A stretch of DNA of 64,000 bases from an uncultured Bryobacteraceae bacterium (GTDB lineage Bacteria > Acidobacteriota > Terriglobia > Bryobacterales > Bryobacteraceae): contig CALDSU010000009.1 of NCBI GenBank assembly GCA_937924525.1, positions 62,001-126,000 of the forward strand, written 5' to 3'. Of this stretch, positions 1-8,633 are shown in pieces. Position numbers and translations under genes: made by a program. The notes below the pieces were generated by a model, which was given only the letters and a program-made list of their open reading frames with translations, searched no databases and was not told the origin of the DNA. Positions within the stretch are counted from its first letter, which is position 1. Each line of letters begins with the position of its first letter.

Positions 1-1
1 G

Positions 2-1660
2 CGGCGGTTTTCGGAGCGGGACATGATGCTGATCACCTACGGCGACCTGGTCCGCGCCGAAGGCCGCCCCGCGCTCGCCGCGCTGGGGGATTTTCTTCAC
101 GCCCTGCGCCGGCGGGCGCCCGTCTTCAACACGCTCCATATTCTTCCGTTTTTCCCCTACACGTCCGACCGCGGTTTCTCAGTGACCGATTTCCGCGCCG
201 TCGATCCCAACCTCGGCACCTGGAGCGACATCGCCGAACTGGGGAAAACCTGCCGGCTGATGTTTGACGGCGTGTTCAACCATGCTTCCTCGAAAAGCCA
301 CGCTTTTCGGGAGATGCTCAGCGGTAATCCGTCTTATCGGGATTTCGCGATCACGTTCCGTTCGCGGGATGAATTGAGCCCCGAGCACCGGATGATGCTG
401 CGGCGGCCGCGCACCTGCGACATCCTCACGCAGTTCTATTCCATCCACGGACCCGTGTGGGCGTGGACGACTTTTTCGCCGGACCAGATCGATCTCAACT
501 ACCGGAACCCGAAGGTGCTGCTGGACGTGATCGATACCCTGCTGCTGTACGTGCGGCGGGGCGCGGACCTGGTCCGCCTGGATGCGGTCACCTACCTGTG
601 GGTGGAGCCGGGCACGCCCGGCGCCAACCTCGCGCAAACCCACGAGATCATCCGGCTGTTCCGCGACATTCTGAACATCGCGGCGCCGCCGGTAGGCCTG
701 GTGACGGAAACCAACGTCCCGCACGAGGAGAACATCACCTACTTCGGCGACGGCACGGACGAGGCGCAGATGGTGTACAACTTCGCGCTGCCGCCCCTGG
801 TGCTGCATGCGTTCTATCGGGAGGACGCCTCGTGGCTATCCGCCTGGGCGCGCAAGCTGGAGTATCCGTCCACGACCACCACCTATCTGAATATGCTGGA
901 CACGCACGACGGGATCGGGCTGCCGGGCGTGGCGAACATTCTGCCCCCCGGGGAGTTGGACTTCCTGATCCGTTCGGCGCGGCGGCATGGCGCCTTCATC
1001 TCCTACCGGTCGGTGGAAGGCGGGGGACGCGCGCCTTACGAGATCAACTCCACCTGGTACAGCGCGCTCAACCTGGACAACAGCGGCGAGGACCGCGCCT
1101 TCCAGGTGAAGCGGTTCGTGGCGTCGCGCAGCATCGCGCTGGCCCTGCGCGGCGTGCCGGCCATTTATCTGCACGGGCTGGTGGGGAGTCGCAACGACGT
1201 GCAGCGCGCTCTGCGCTCCAAGGTCAAGCGCGACGTCAACCGCGCGGTGTTGGATTACGAGCGCCTGATGACCGACTTCAACACCCGCGGCTCGAAGTTG
1301 CACCTGATCGCGGACCAACTGGGGAGGCTACTGGAGATGCGGGTGCGCCACCGGTCCTTCCATCCCAACGGCGCGCAGCGCATTCTGTCGCTGCACCCGG
1401 GCGTCTTTGCGGCGCTGCGCATGTCGCCGGATGGCGACGAACGGATCGTGGCCCTGACCAACGTGACCGGCAGACCCTGCCGGCTTCCCATCCCGCTCGC
1501 CGAGATCGGTCCGGAACAGACCACCTGGTACGACCTGGTGGCCGGGCGCGGCTGGGCGGCCGCCGGCGACACGCTGACGGTTGAGTTACAGCCTTACGAT
1601 GTCCTGTGGCTCACGCCCTTCGGCGAACTGGAACGCCGGATCGAGACCGACAGCGTGTAG
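2..1660 (+). CDS. GH13 sucrose-phosphorylase-type glycosidase, 5'-truncated by window edge
   Basis: Alpha-amylase superfamily enzyme of the GH13_18 type (sucrose, glucosylglycerate or sucrose-6-phosphate phosphorylases), which cleave a glucoside with phosphate in the cytoplasm. The frame is open from base 2 with no stop upstream of the first ATG (base 23). Family members begin well before the ITYGD motif, so the true start lies outside the window. Visible motifs: ILPFFPYTSDRGFS (beta2-alpha2 loop), FNHAS, the nucleophile region DLVRLDAVTYLW, the acid/base region LVTETNVPHEEN, and NMLDTHDGIGL with the transition-state stabilising Asp. The C-terminal 80 residues look like the small beta domain. 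The stop is TAG. Which acceptor sugar it uses cannot be told from the sequence. Confidence 0.88.
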   Translation, partial: RRFSERDMMLITYGDLVRAEGRPALAALGDFLHALRRRAPVFNTLHILPFFPYTSDRGFSVTDFRAVDPNLGTWSDIAELGKTCRLMFDGVFNHASSKSHAFREMLSGNPSYRDFAITFRSRDELSPEHRMMLRRPRTCDILTQFYSIHGPVWAWTTFSPDQIDLNYRNPKVLLDVIDTLLLYVRRGADLVRLDAVTYLWVEPGTPGANLAQTHEIIRLFRDILNIAAPPVGLVTETNVPHEENITYFGDGTDEAQMVYNFALPPLVLHAFYREDASWLSAWARKLEYPSTTTTYLNMLDTHDGIGLPGVANILPPGELDFLIRSARRHGAFISYRSVEGGGRAPYEINSTWYSALNLDNSGEDRAFQVKRFVASRSIALALRGVPAIYLHGLVGSRNDVQRALRSKVKRDVNRAVLDYERLMTDFNTRGSKLHLIADQLGRLLEMRVRHRSFHPNGAQRILSLHPGVFAALRMSPDGDERIVALTNVTGRPCRLPIPLAEIGPEQTTWYDLVAGRGWAAAGDTLTVELQPYDVLWLTPFGELERRIETDSV

Positions 1661-1668
1661 GCTTCCGG

Positions 1669-2805
1669 CTAATACCGGTACACCGCGGCGAGCGGGAGCC
1701 CGTCCGGCATCTTTTCCGGCGGGACGGCGAACACGGACCCGCTCTTTTCCAGGGTGAGGACCGCGGCGAGGTCGAGCAGGTCCTCGTCGCCCGGCTGCGC
1801 GGCGGGGTGGACTTGCACCTCCCGGCGGACGGGGTCGTATACGCCCCATTGCTGTTTGCCTACCGCCACGAGCAGGGACTCGACGCGTCCATCCGCCGCC
1901 GCCGGCACCACCGCCGCCACGTCCCCGCTGGCGCGACCGCCGGGAATCGCTTCCCGGAACGCGGCGATGGCCCGCGCCCGCCGAGCCGTCACGATGGGCT
2001 CCACCACCTTCCACGCTCGCGCGCGGAGCTCGTCGTTGCGGAGCGTCTCCGGGTTGCCCAGGACGGCTTCGGGGCTGAGGCGGGGGTGATCGCTCGCCTC
2101 CCGGTAAATCGGGAACAGATATTCGACGCACGCCAGCACCAGCGGCGCATCGTCCGGGCCGATGGCGTCGCGCAGGCTGCGGTCCAGGCGCTGAAAACGC
2201 GTGAGGAGGCGCATTTTGTTTTCCTCGAGGCCCGCGGGATTGCCGTGGAAGATCGCGTTCCCTTGCGCCCCCCCGGCCGAGCGCGCCTGCACCTGAATCT
2301 CAGGCAGATCGGCGGAGACGTTCGCCAGCGCCGCCAACGCTTCCGCGGGCAACGCCAGTTCTTCCTGGGTAAACCGCGTGCACCGCAGCAGGCGGAGATG
2401 CTTTTGGCTCAAACCGAGCGTGTAAAAGCGGTCCTCCTCGGTCAGCATCTGGAGGACCGGCTTCACGTGAAACCGGCCGGTGACCACTACCAGGTCCTGC
2501 AACGTGACTGGCAGACGAAAGGTTCGCTGAAAACTTGGCGCTGCGTACAGGGCCAGTCCGCCTGCCTGGTGCTGCCAGAACTCGAAATCATCCACCAGTT
2601 TGCGGAAAGGGGCCAGCAGCGCGCTGTGGCCGTTCCACCCGGCTTGCGCGAGTTGTTGTTCGGCCTCGCGAAGGTGATTCTTTAGCCGGATCGGTCCTTG
2701 GAGGGTATCCACGCCCGCCCGGTGCGCAGGCATGAAGACAGAGATGCAGGGGCCCTCCCGCCAGCGGCTGAGGGCGGCAATATCCTCGATGCGCACAATG
2801 TCCAT
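1669..2805 (-). CDS. baeRF7-like (bacterial archaeo-eukaryotic release factor fold) protein
   Basis: 378 residues. The N-terminus reads ISVFMPAHRAG followed by QGPIRLKNHLREAEQQL, the signature of the baeRF family, bacterial proteins related to the eRF1/Pelota core. A role at the ribosome is suggested for the family, but the function of this subfamily is not established. No transmembrane segments or signal peptide are visible. The reading frame opens four bases earlier at a TTG; the ATG at 2805 was preferred because GGAG lies 10 bases upstream. It is convergent with the GH13 gene (8-base gap) and separated by 81 bases from the amidohydrolase gene upstream. It could be transcribed with that gene, but nothing ties their functions together. 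Confidence 0.75.
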   Translation of the reverse strand: MDIVRIEDIAALSRWREGPCISVFMPAHRAGVDTLQGPIRLKNHLREAEQQLAQAGWNGHSALLAPFRKLVDDFEFWQHQAGGLALYAAPSFQRTFRLPVTLQDLVVVTGRFHVKPVLQMLTEEDRFYTLGLSQKHLRLLRCTRFTQEELALPAEALAALANVSADLPEIQVQARSAGGAQGNAIFHGNPAGLEENKMRLLTRFQRLDRSLRDAIGPDDAPLVLACVEYLFPIYREASDHPRLSPEAVLGNPETLRNDELRARAWKVVEPIVTARRARAIAAFREAIPGGRASGDVAAVVPAAADGRVESLLVAVGKQQWGVYDPVRREVQVHPAAQPGDEDLLDLAAVLTLEKSGSVFAVPPEKMPDGLPLAAVYRY

Positions 2806-2886
2806 GTGCAAGGGTCTCCGGTTTCAGTGTAGGGTTCGTGGCCCTCCCGCGGCAAACGTTACGGGAAGGAGGACCAAAGCGGGGGG

Positions 2887-3708
2887 TCAGGAAAACCAGA
2901 GCCGCGCCGCCGTCCCGCCCAGGATCTGCGCACGGTCGGAGTGGCGGAACGGCAGTTCGTAGGCGAACAAGCGCAGGTGCTGCGCGTAGGTCAGGCGCGG
3001 GGCCCACAGTTCCAGGGGAAAATCGCTGCCCCATACGCAGCGGTTCGCGCCGTAGGCTTCCACCACCTTCCCACACGGCTCGTGCATGTCGGCGCAGGGA
3101 TAGCCGGTGGCGCTGCCGGTAGGCAAGAACGTCAGTTTGGCGTGCAGGTTCGGATGCGCCGCCAGGCGCTGGACGGTTTCCAGCGTGGGCGCCAGTTCCG
3201 GACCCGCCTTCAGGTTCAGGCAGTGGTCGAGCACCACGCGCAGCGTGCGAAACTCCCGCAAGAGGCGTCCGAGTTCGGCGGCGTGGCCACGCCCCACCAG
3301 GACATTGATCACCAGGCCAAGTTCGGCGGCCGTCTTCCAGAGAGCGCGCACTCCCGGGTGATCCAACCGCCCGTCGGCGGCCGGGATGCTGCGCATGCCG
3401 CGGCAATGGAATTCCGCAGCGTACCGGCGCAGCAGGCCCGGGCTGGCCGGGTCATCGGGAGAAAGCGTGCAGACGCCGGCGGTCCAGCCGGGCGCCGCGC
3501 GCGAGCAGTCCATCGTGTAGCGGTTGTCGAACCGGTAAAACGTGCTGGTCTGCACCAGGCACGCTTTGGCGACGCCGTGGGCGAGCGTTTCGCGGCGCAG
3601 GTGTGCAAAGGAGCCTGTGCCGGCCGGCGGGCGCAGCGGCTGCGCAATCGGCGGGTACTTGGCTTCATCGGGCGCGTAGACGTGCGCATGGGTGTCCACG
3701 ATCAGCAT
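2887..3708 (-). CDS. Amidohydrolase family 2 (TIM-barrel metal-dependent hydrolase)
   Basis: 273 residues. It begins with the metal-binding HxH motif (DTHAHVYAPD) a few residues from the start and ends with the WGSDFP motif supplying the last metal-ligand Asp, as in the amidohydrolase-2 family (lactonases, decarboxylases, hydrolases of sugar-derived lactones). VLDHC in the middle fits the barrel histidine strand. It is cytoplasmic, with no signal peptide. The gene starts 3 bases after the stop of the SDR gene upstream on the same strand. A sugar lactonase paired with a sugar dehydrogenase is a common layout, so the two may act in sequence; the substrate is not visible. Confidence 0.85.
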   Translation of the reverse strand: MLIVDTHAHVYAPDEAKYPPIAQPLRPPAGTGSFAHLRRETLAHGVAKACLVQTSTFYRFDNRYTMDCSRAAPGWTAGVCTLSPDDPASPGLLRRYAAEFHCRGMRSIPAADGRLDHPGVRALWKTAAELGLVINVLVGRGHAAELGRLLREFRTLRVVLDHCLNLKAGPELAPTLETVQRLAAHPNLHAKLTFLPTGSATGYPCADMHEPCGKVVEAYGANRCVWGSDFPLELWAPRLTYAQHLRLFAYELPFRHSDRAQILGGTAARLWFS

Positions 3709-3711
3709 GGG

Positions 3712-4434
3712 TTACAGCGTAAGACCTCCGTCGATGGTGAGAGCCTGGCCGGTGATGTAGTTGTCCGGCTCGAGTAAGAACCTCACCGCCCGGGCTACGT
3801 CGGCGGCGCGGCCGAAGCGGGGGATGGCGCCCTCGTCCACAAAGCGATGGTACTTGCCGGCGGCGATGCTAGCCTCCGCCATACCCGCTTGCATCACGCC
3901 CGGGCTGATCACGTTGACCCGGATGTTCGCCGGGCCGCGGCACTCCTTGGCCAGGATGCGCGCTGCGTGGAGGAGGGCGGCTTTGGGCGCGGCATAGGCC
4001 GTCGAGTTGGGAAACAGCGCCATCGCCTGCATGGTGGAGACCAGCACGATGGCGCCGGGAACCGCCGTTTCGCGCAGGCGCGCGGCCGCCGCACGCGCCA
4101 GCAGCAGCGGCCCGATCAGGTTCACCTCGGTCGAGCGGCGCAGGACGTCTTCCATCTGCTCGGGCGCCGCGACCCGGGCGGGATCGCCCGTGAGGACCAC
4201 CAAGCCATAGAGCCCCGTCGCGGCATCCAGCAGCCGTTGCCGGTCCGCCGCCGACGTGAGATCCGCCTGGATAACCTCCCCGAACGCGGCTGCCTGCGCC
4301 GAGTGTTCCGCGTTGCTCCGGTAACTGATCCACAGTTGCGCTCCCTCGGCGTGGAGCAGTTCGGCGCAGGCGCGCCCCAGTCCGCCGGCGCCGCCCGCCA
4401 GCAAGATCCGCCGGCCGCGGAGCGTTTCAGGCAT
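3712..4434 (-). CDS. SDR family oxidoreductase
   Basis: 240 residues, a classical short-chain dehydrogenase length. It has a glycine-rich NAD(P) motif (AGGAGGLGR, a variant of TGxxxGxG), the active-site YAAPK motif (YxxxK), an upstream Ser in VLVSTMQ, PGV after the active site and the C-terminal GQALTIDGG signature. The usual NNAG segment is replaced by VLTGDP, a notable departure in the strand after the adenine pocket. The start overlaps the stop of the upstream ligase gene by 8 bases, indicating translational coupling, and the amidohydrolase follows 3 bases downstream. It probably oxidises a sugar or hydroxyacyl substrate. Confidence 0.88.
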   Translation of the reverse strand: MPETLRGRRILLAGGAGGLGRACAELLHAEGAQLWISYRSNAEHSAQAAAFGEVIQADLTSAADRQRLLDAATGLYGLVVLTGDPARVAAPEQMEDVLRRSTEVNLIGPLLLARAAAARLRETAVPGAIVLVSTMQAMALFPNSTAYAAPKAALLHAARILAKECRGPANIRVNVISPGVMQAGMAEASIAAGKYHRFVDEGAIPRFGRAADVARAVRFLLEPDNYITGQALTIDGGLTL

Positions 4435-5626
4435 GCCGTGCCTCCGGCGCCTCGGCCGCCGCGTAGGCCGCGGCGGTAATCACCAGGAACATCGTCAACA
4501 CTTCGCTGTCTCCCAGGTTCAGTTCGAAGATACCCACCACCAGCGTGGCCAGCACGCACGCCACGGCGCCGTGCAGCAGGAAGCGCGCCTCTCCACGGCC
4601 CGGCGGAAGCCGGCGCAACGCGCGAACCGCGTCATACGGGATGCGGCCCAGCAGCCAAAGCAGCATCAACAGGGTGGGAATGCCGCGCTCGGCGGCGTAG
4701 TGCAGATAGATGTTGTGCAGGTGCCCGTACCAGCCATGCGGAAGCGGGCGGGGAATATCCGGGGGCACATAGTGGTCAAAGTCGATGCGGACGAACTCCG
4801 GGCCCACCCCCACCAACGGATGCGCCTTGACCATTTCGATCCCGGTACGCCAGGTGACCACGCGATGTCGATTCGAGTCCGCGGCGCCGGGCTGAAGGAT
4901 CGATGCGGCGCGGGAACGCAGCGAAGGCGGGGCGAGGAAAAACCCTGCTGCGCCAAGCACGGGCAATACGGCCAGGGCGCGGCGGTCCCAGCACCAAAGC
5001 AGGTAGATCAATCCCGCGGCCGTAGCCAGCCAGATGCTCCGCGTGAAGCCGAGCAGCAGCGCGGCCCCCAGCAGGCTGCCGCACAGCAACCAGATCCAGA
5101 GCCGCCGCCGGGCCACGGGCGAGAACGCCAGGAACGCCAGCAGCAGCAGCAGGACATACATCTGGAGGCTGCCAAAGGTCATCCAGTGGCCCATAAAGCC
5201 CGTGATCCGCTGGCCAACATACGCTTGATAGAAGTCCACCCCGGCCTCGCGGCTGGCCTGGAGCTTCTCCTGAAACTGAATGAGGCCGCGGGCCGCGACC
5301 AGCGCCCCCACCACCATCCAGGCCTGCATCAGGCGGCGCCAGTCCGCCACCTCGCGCAACGTGCAATAACAGACCAGGAGCATCGCGAAAACGAAGAACT
5401 TCCGCACCTGGTCGACGCCTTGCATCGGGTCGGGCGAAAGCGCGAGCGAGACGGTGGTTCCGCCCATAAACAGGGCCATCGGCAGCCAGATGGGCGGCAG
5501 GCGCAAACGCACGTCGGAAACCAGCAGCGCCACCAGCGCCAGGCCCAGCAGGATCTGGCTCACCGCAATCGAGAAAAGAATGCTGACCGCGGATGCGCAG
5601 GTCAGGTAGAAGGCCGCAGAGCGCAA
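4427..5626 (-). CDS. O-antigen ligase/polymerase-type membrane protein (copy 1)
   Basis: 399 residues with about ten hydrophobic segments, the layout of the Wzy_C/O-antigen ligase family (WaaL, Wzy, PglL-like), which transfers or polymerises lipid-linked glycans at the periplasmic face. The long periplasmic loop carries DSNRHRVVTWRTG and VGVGPEFV, then GHLHNIYLHYAAERG, matching the conserved Arg/His-rich loop of this family. It is a clear paralogue of the gene immediately upstream: the same motifs occur in the same order. Its start overlaps the end of that paralogue by 25 bases, so the two are probably co-translated. Glycan substrate unknown; no glycosyltransferases accompany it. Confidence 0.85.
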   Translation of the reverse strand: MRSAAFYLTCASAVSILFSIAVSQILLGLALVALLVSDVRLRLPPIWLPMALFMGGTTVSLALSPDPMQGVDQVRKFFVFAMLLVCYCTLREVADWRRLMQAWMVVGALVAARGLIQFQEKLQASREAGVDFYQAYVGQRITGFMGHWMTFGSLQMYVLLLLLAFLAFSPVARRRLWIWLLCGSLLGAALLLGFTRSIWLATAAGLIYLLWCWDRRALAVLPVLGAAGFFLAPPSLRSRAASILQPGAADSNRHRVVTWRTGIEMVKAHPLVGVGPEFVRIDFDHYVPPDIPRPLPHGWYGHLHNIYLHYAAERGIPTLLMLLWLLGRIPYDAVRALRRLPPGRGEARFLLHGAVACVLATLVVGIFELNLGDSEVLTMFLVITAAAYAAAEAPEARHA

Positions 5627-6879
5627 GCTTCAGTATGCCATGCGTCCTCGCGGGCGACGTAACCGGCCGCCGCGGAAACCAGAAACAGGGTGAGCACCTC
5701 GCTGTCGCCCAGGTTGTGCTCGAACAGGCCAGTGACCATGGCGGCGATGCCCACCGCCGTCGCCCCCTCCAGCAAGTAGCGCCGGGCCGGGCCAGCGCGC
5801 GCCCGCGCACGCTGGAAATCGACAAACATTAGGCCCAAGCCTGCCAGCAGCGCCAGCAGCGCCGGCAAGCCGCGCTCGGCGGCGTAGTGCAGGTAGAAGT
5901 TGTGGAGGTGTCCGTAGTAGCCGTCGGGCAGGGGACGCGGGATATCCGCCGGCACGAATTCGGGGAAGCGGCGGTTGACGAATTCGGGGCCGAGTCCGAG
6001 CCAGGGGTGGGCCCGGATCATCGCGAGACCGGTTCGCCAGGTGACCACGCGGTGCTGGTTGGAATCCACCTTGGCCGGACGGACGATAGAGGCGGTGCGC
6101 GCGGGGGCCAAGACCCACAACAGGGCGGCGGCGCAGGGCGTCAGCAGCACCGCGGCGCGCCGCCAGCGCCACAACAGATACGCCGAACCGGCCAGCGCTC
6201 CCAGCCAGATGCCGCGCGTCATGCCCAGCGCCAGGCTGAGGGCGATCAGGGCCAAAGCCGCCGCCCACAGACGCCGCCGCGCGACTCCCGGCGCGAACAG
6301 CAGCACGGCCAACGCCCATAGCAGGACGAACATCTGTTCGCCGCCGAACGTCATCCAGTGGCTCATCAGCCCGGTGGTGCGTTCCACGATGTAGTAGTCG
6401 TAGAAGTCGCGCCCGGCGGCGCGGGCCGCCAGCCACTTCTGGAAAAACTGCCCGCAGGAGAGGAGCGCGGCGGCGGAGGCCACCGCCGTCCACCAGGCGA
6501 CCAGCTTCCGCCACAGGCCCAGATCGCGCAGGGCGGTGAACGCGGCAAGCAGGATCGTGTAGACGTAGATCTTTTTGACCTGCGGCAGACCGTGGGCAGG
6601 ATCCAGCGAGGCAGCCATTGAGATCAGCGTGAGGGCCAGGAAGATGCCCAGCGGAACGGCCAGGCGGGGAAAACGCGGCCGCACGCGCCCCGCGATCAAC
6701 GCCAGCCAGGCCGCGCCCAGCAGCAGTTGACTGGCCCGGATGGACACCAGAATCGACAGAGCCGAAGCGAACGTCAGCAGCGCGGCGAGGCGGGGCAAGT
6801 CCTCATTGTGCCACTGCGGGCCAAGCTGCGGCCCAGCGGCCCGCTCAAGCCTCTTTCCTCCGCCCCGAAAGCACAACAA
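5602..6879 (-). CDS. O-antigen ligase/polymerase-type membrane protein (copy 2)
   Basis: Paralogue of the downstream gene, with DSNQHRVVTWRTG, LGLGPEFV and GHLHNFYLHYAAERG in the large periplasmic loop. The ATG at 6879 gives 425 residues, but the first 30 are not membrane-like. Alignment with copy 1 suggests translation really begins near a TTG at 6798 (LPRLAALLTFASALSIL matching the start of copy 1); the choice is unresolved. The 5' coding end (6767-6816) is repeated, with an 8-base deletion, at 8566-8607 on the far side of the decayed ATPase module. The start region therefore seems to have been disturbed by that insertion or duplication. Confidence 0.83.
   Translation of the reverse strand: MLCFRGGGKRLERAAGPQLGPQWHNEDLPRLAALLTFASALSILVSIRASQLLLGAAWLALIAGRVRPRFPRLAVPLGIFLALTLISMAASLDPAHGLPQVKKIYVYTILLAAFTALRDLGLWRKLVAWWTAVASAAALLSCGQFFQKWLAARAAGRDFYDYYIVERTTGLMSHWMTFGGEQMFVLLWALAVLLFAPGVARRRLWAAALALIALSLALGMTRGIWLGALAGSAYLLWRWRRAAVLLTPCAAALLWVLAPARTASIVRPAKVDSNQHRVVTWRTGLAMIRAHPWLGLGPEFVNRRFPEFVPADIPRPLPDGYYGHLHNFYLHYAAERGLPALLALLAGLGLMFVDFQRARARAGPARRYLLEGATAVGIAAMVTGLFEHNLGDSEVLTLFLVSAAAGYVAREDAWHTEACALRPST
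6767..6816. repeat. Imperfect direct repeat, copy A (inside ligase 5' end)
   Basis: A 12-base identical block (6767-6778) and a 27-base block with one mismatch (6790-6816) recur in the same order and orientation at 8566-8607. This copy lies in the coding start of the second O-antigen ligase and still reads as its first membrane segment on the minus strand, so it is the parental copy. The spacer between blocks is 11 bases here and 3 bases in copy B. Confidence 0.85.
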
Positions 6880-6892
6880 GGGCCGCGCCGGC

Positions 6893-7505
6893 TCAGGACG
6901 CCATTTCCGCCACCACGTCTCGAAAGGCTTGGAAACTACGCGAGCGATTCGCCGCAGGGTTCATCCGGTCCGCGATCGCTTGGGCTGCCTCCAACTTCCG
7001 GAGACCGGTTCGAAAATACCCTGCCCGCTGGAAAATCCGCTCCAGCGCTTCCCACGTTCCGCCCGAAATCGCATCCGCATCCCGGAACTTGCTCTTCTCG
7101 AAGGACGCTTGCATGGACCCGTGGATAGGCGGAACAGACCGCCTCCCAGTCTCCGAAAAGCCAAGCTTCCCACTCCTCCATCGCCAGGCGGTTTGCCGCC
7201 TGGTAAAGGCCTCCCCTGCGGCGTGTTTTGGAAGTCAGACGAGCATCCTGCGCCATCCTCTCCAGTCGCCGCTTGAGCGCGATGCAATCGTCGCTGTCTC
7301 TGTCCAGGATCACCGGGATGCGCCAGTTCGCCGGCAACCAGGCGGCCTAGCCCTTCAGGCGCGCGGGCAGTTTCTTGAGCAGGTCCTGTTTACGCTGGAA
7401 GCGGTACACCTCGAACGACCCGAACTCGCTGATTTTCGGAACGATCAGGCGCAGCGCCCCCTCCATGGACGGTTCCTCGACCAGGATCTCCACGTGCGTG
7501 ACCAT
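6893..7505 (-). pseudogene. Decayed DUF4276-like gene (nonsense codon plus frameshift)
   Basis: Reads as a DUF4276 protein, a family usually encoded next to AAA/OLD-like ATPases. It starts at an ATG overlapping the ATPase stop by one base (MVTHVEILVEEPSMEG). An in-frame TAG interrupts it at 7347-7349, where relatives carry an aromatic residue before AAWLPANW; the same frame then continues with VILDRDSDDC and AMEEWEAWLFGDWEA. After YPRV the frame shifts near 7115, and KFRDADAISGGTWEALERI and NRSRSFQAFRD follow in another frame to the stop at 6893. Reassembled, it gives about 204 residues, the normal family length. Two independent lesions argue for real decay rather than a single sequencing error. 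Confidence 0.8.
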
Positions 7506-8401
7506 CAGCGCAAAACCCCCCTCGGGCGGGGCGCGCCAGCGTTCACCAACGGGTCTCCCACACCGAACCGTCCTTCCAGCCACAGATGGCCCATCGTCGC
7601 GCCGGCCTCAATGAACTCTTGCACCCCTTCCACGTCCGCCGCACGAACCGTTTGGGTGTACCCGCTCTCATCCCGAAAGAGGATGCGAACCTCGTTGGGC
7701 TGGGCCGCATCCAGAAAAAATGGCGAGTGCGTGGTCACCAGAAGTTGGAAGTGTTCGGTGGCTTTGCGGCACTCTTCCCCAAGGCCAGGCAAGAGTCTGG
7801 GGTGAAGAAAATTCTCCGGCTCGTCGATCCCGACGAGCTGTGGCGGATCGGGATCGTACAAGACGGTGAGATACGAAAGCATTCTGAGGGTCCCGTCGGA
7901 AGCGAACCGCGACAGGATCGGCTGATCGAAAGGTGCGTCTTTGATCTGGAGCAGGAGCCTGCCATCCGCCATCGCGTCCGCCAGCACGGTTTCCAAACGC
8001 GGCACGCGCCGCCGCAAGCTTTCGAAAATCTGCTCCAGGCGTTCAGGGTGTCTCTCCCGCAGGGATTGGATCACGTTGGCCAGATTGTCGCCGGTCTTGC
8101 TAAGGCGCGCGTGGGATCCGGCCTCCGGTTGGCCCCGAGTGTCCTCGATCGAAAGATAAGAGACGTACCGGTCCGTGATGAAATCGCGCAGCGCCGCCAC
8201 GCGCGGGTGGTCGGCAAACTGCCCGAGAGCGTTCACCGCGATCCGGTCGGGGGACAAAAATGGTGGACTTGCCGCTGCCGTTGGGGCGAGCAAGATGGTC
8301 AGGGGCGTGATTTCCTTGACCTCCACGGATCGCAGGGCGCGATAGTTTTCCACGCGAAGCTGCTCGATGCGGGCGGGACGGGGTGACTGTGGTGTGGCCA
8401 T
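7505..8401 (-). pseudogene. Decayed AAA/OLD-like ATPase with disrupted Walker A and internal deletion
   Basis: The N-terminus ([19 protein letters not shown]) and C-terminal half ([44 protein letters not shown] with Walker [11 protein letters not shown]) are those of the AAA ATPases found beside DUF4276 genes. The P-loop is not in frame. Around 8263-8291 the minus strand encodes PNGSGKST only in a shifted frame, consistent with loss of one base after TILL. Immediately after it roughly 100 codons are missing and the frame resumes at [13 protein letters not shown]. The ATG at 8401 has GGAAGG upstream. The remaining 298-codon ORF is open but cannot encode a nucleotide-binding P-loop, so it should be inactive. 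Confidence 0.8.
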
Positions 8402-8565
8402 GAACTCGACCTTCCCTTCACCATACGCTCTGCGGCGCGGCGACACGGTGTCGCGCCTTGCAAACCGGCGTGGGAAATGCTCTGATTCCTGCGTTTGGCC
8501 CAAGGTGGACGCTGCTGGCGCGAACACCGGGATGAGCGGCGACCTTGCCCCACCTCCGCTGCCAC

Positions 8566-8607
8566 GCGAACGTCAGCCGCGCGGGGCAAGTCCTCAGTGT
8601 GCCACTG
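8566..8607. repeat. Imperfect direct repeat, copy B (ligase 5' fragment)
   Basis: Copy of 6767-6816: a 12-base identical block (8566-8577) and a 27-base block with one mismatch (8581-8607), with an 8-base deletion between them. On the minus strand it is a fragment of the ligase start that no longer leads into a ligase frame. It ends 26 bases before the sixA start codon, so it also forms part of the sixA leader. Confidence 0.82.
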
Positions 8608-8633
8608 GACGCCGGCGCTAGAATGAAGGCGCC

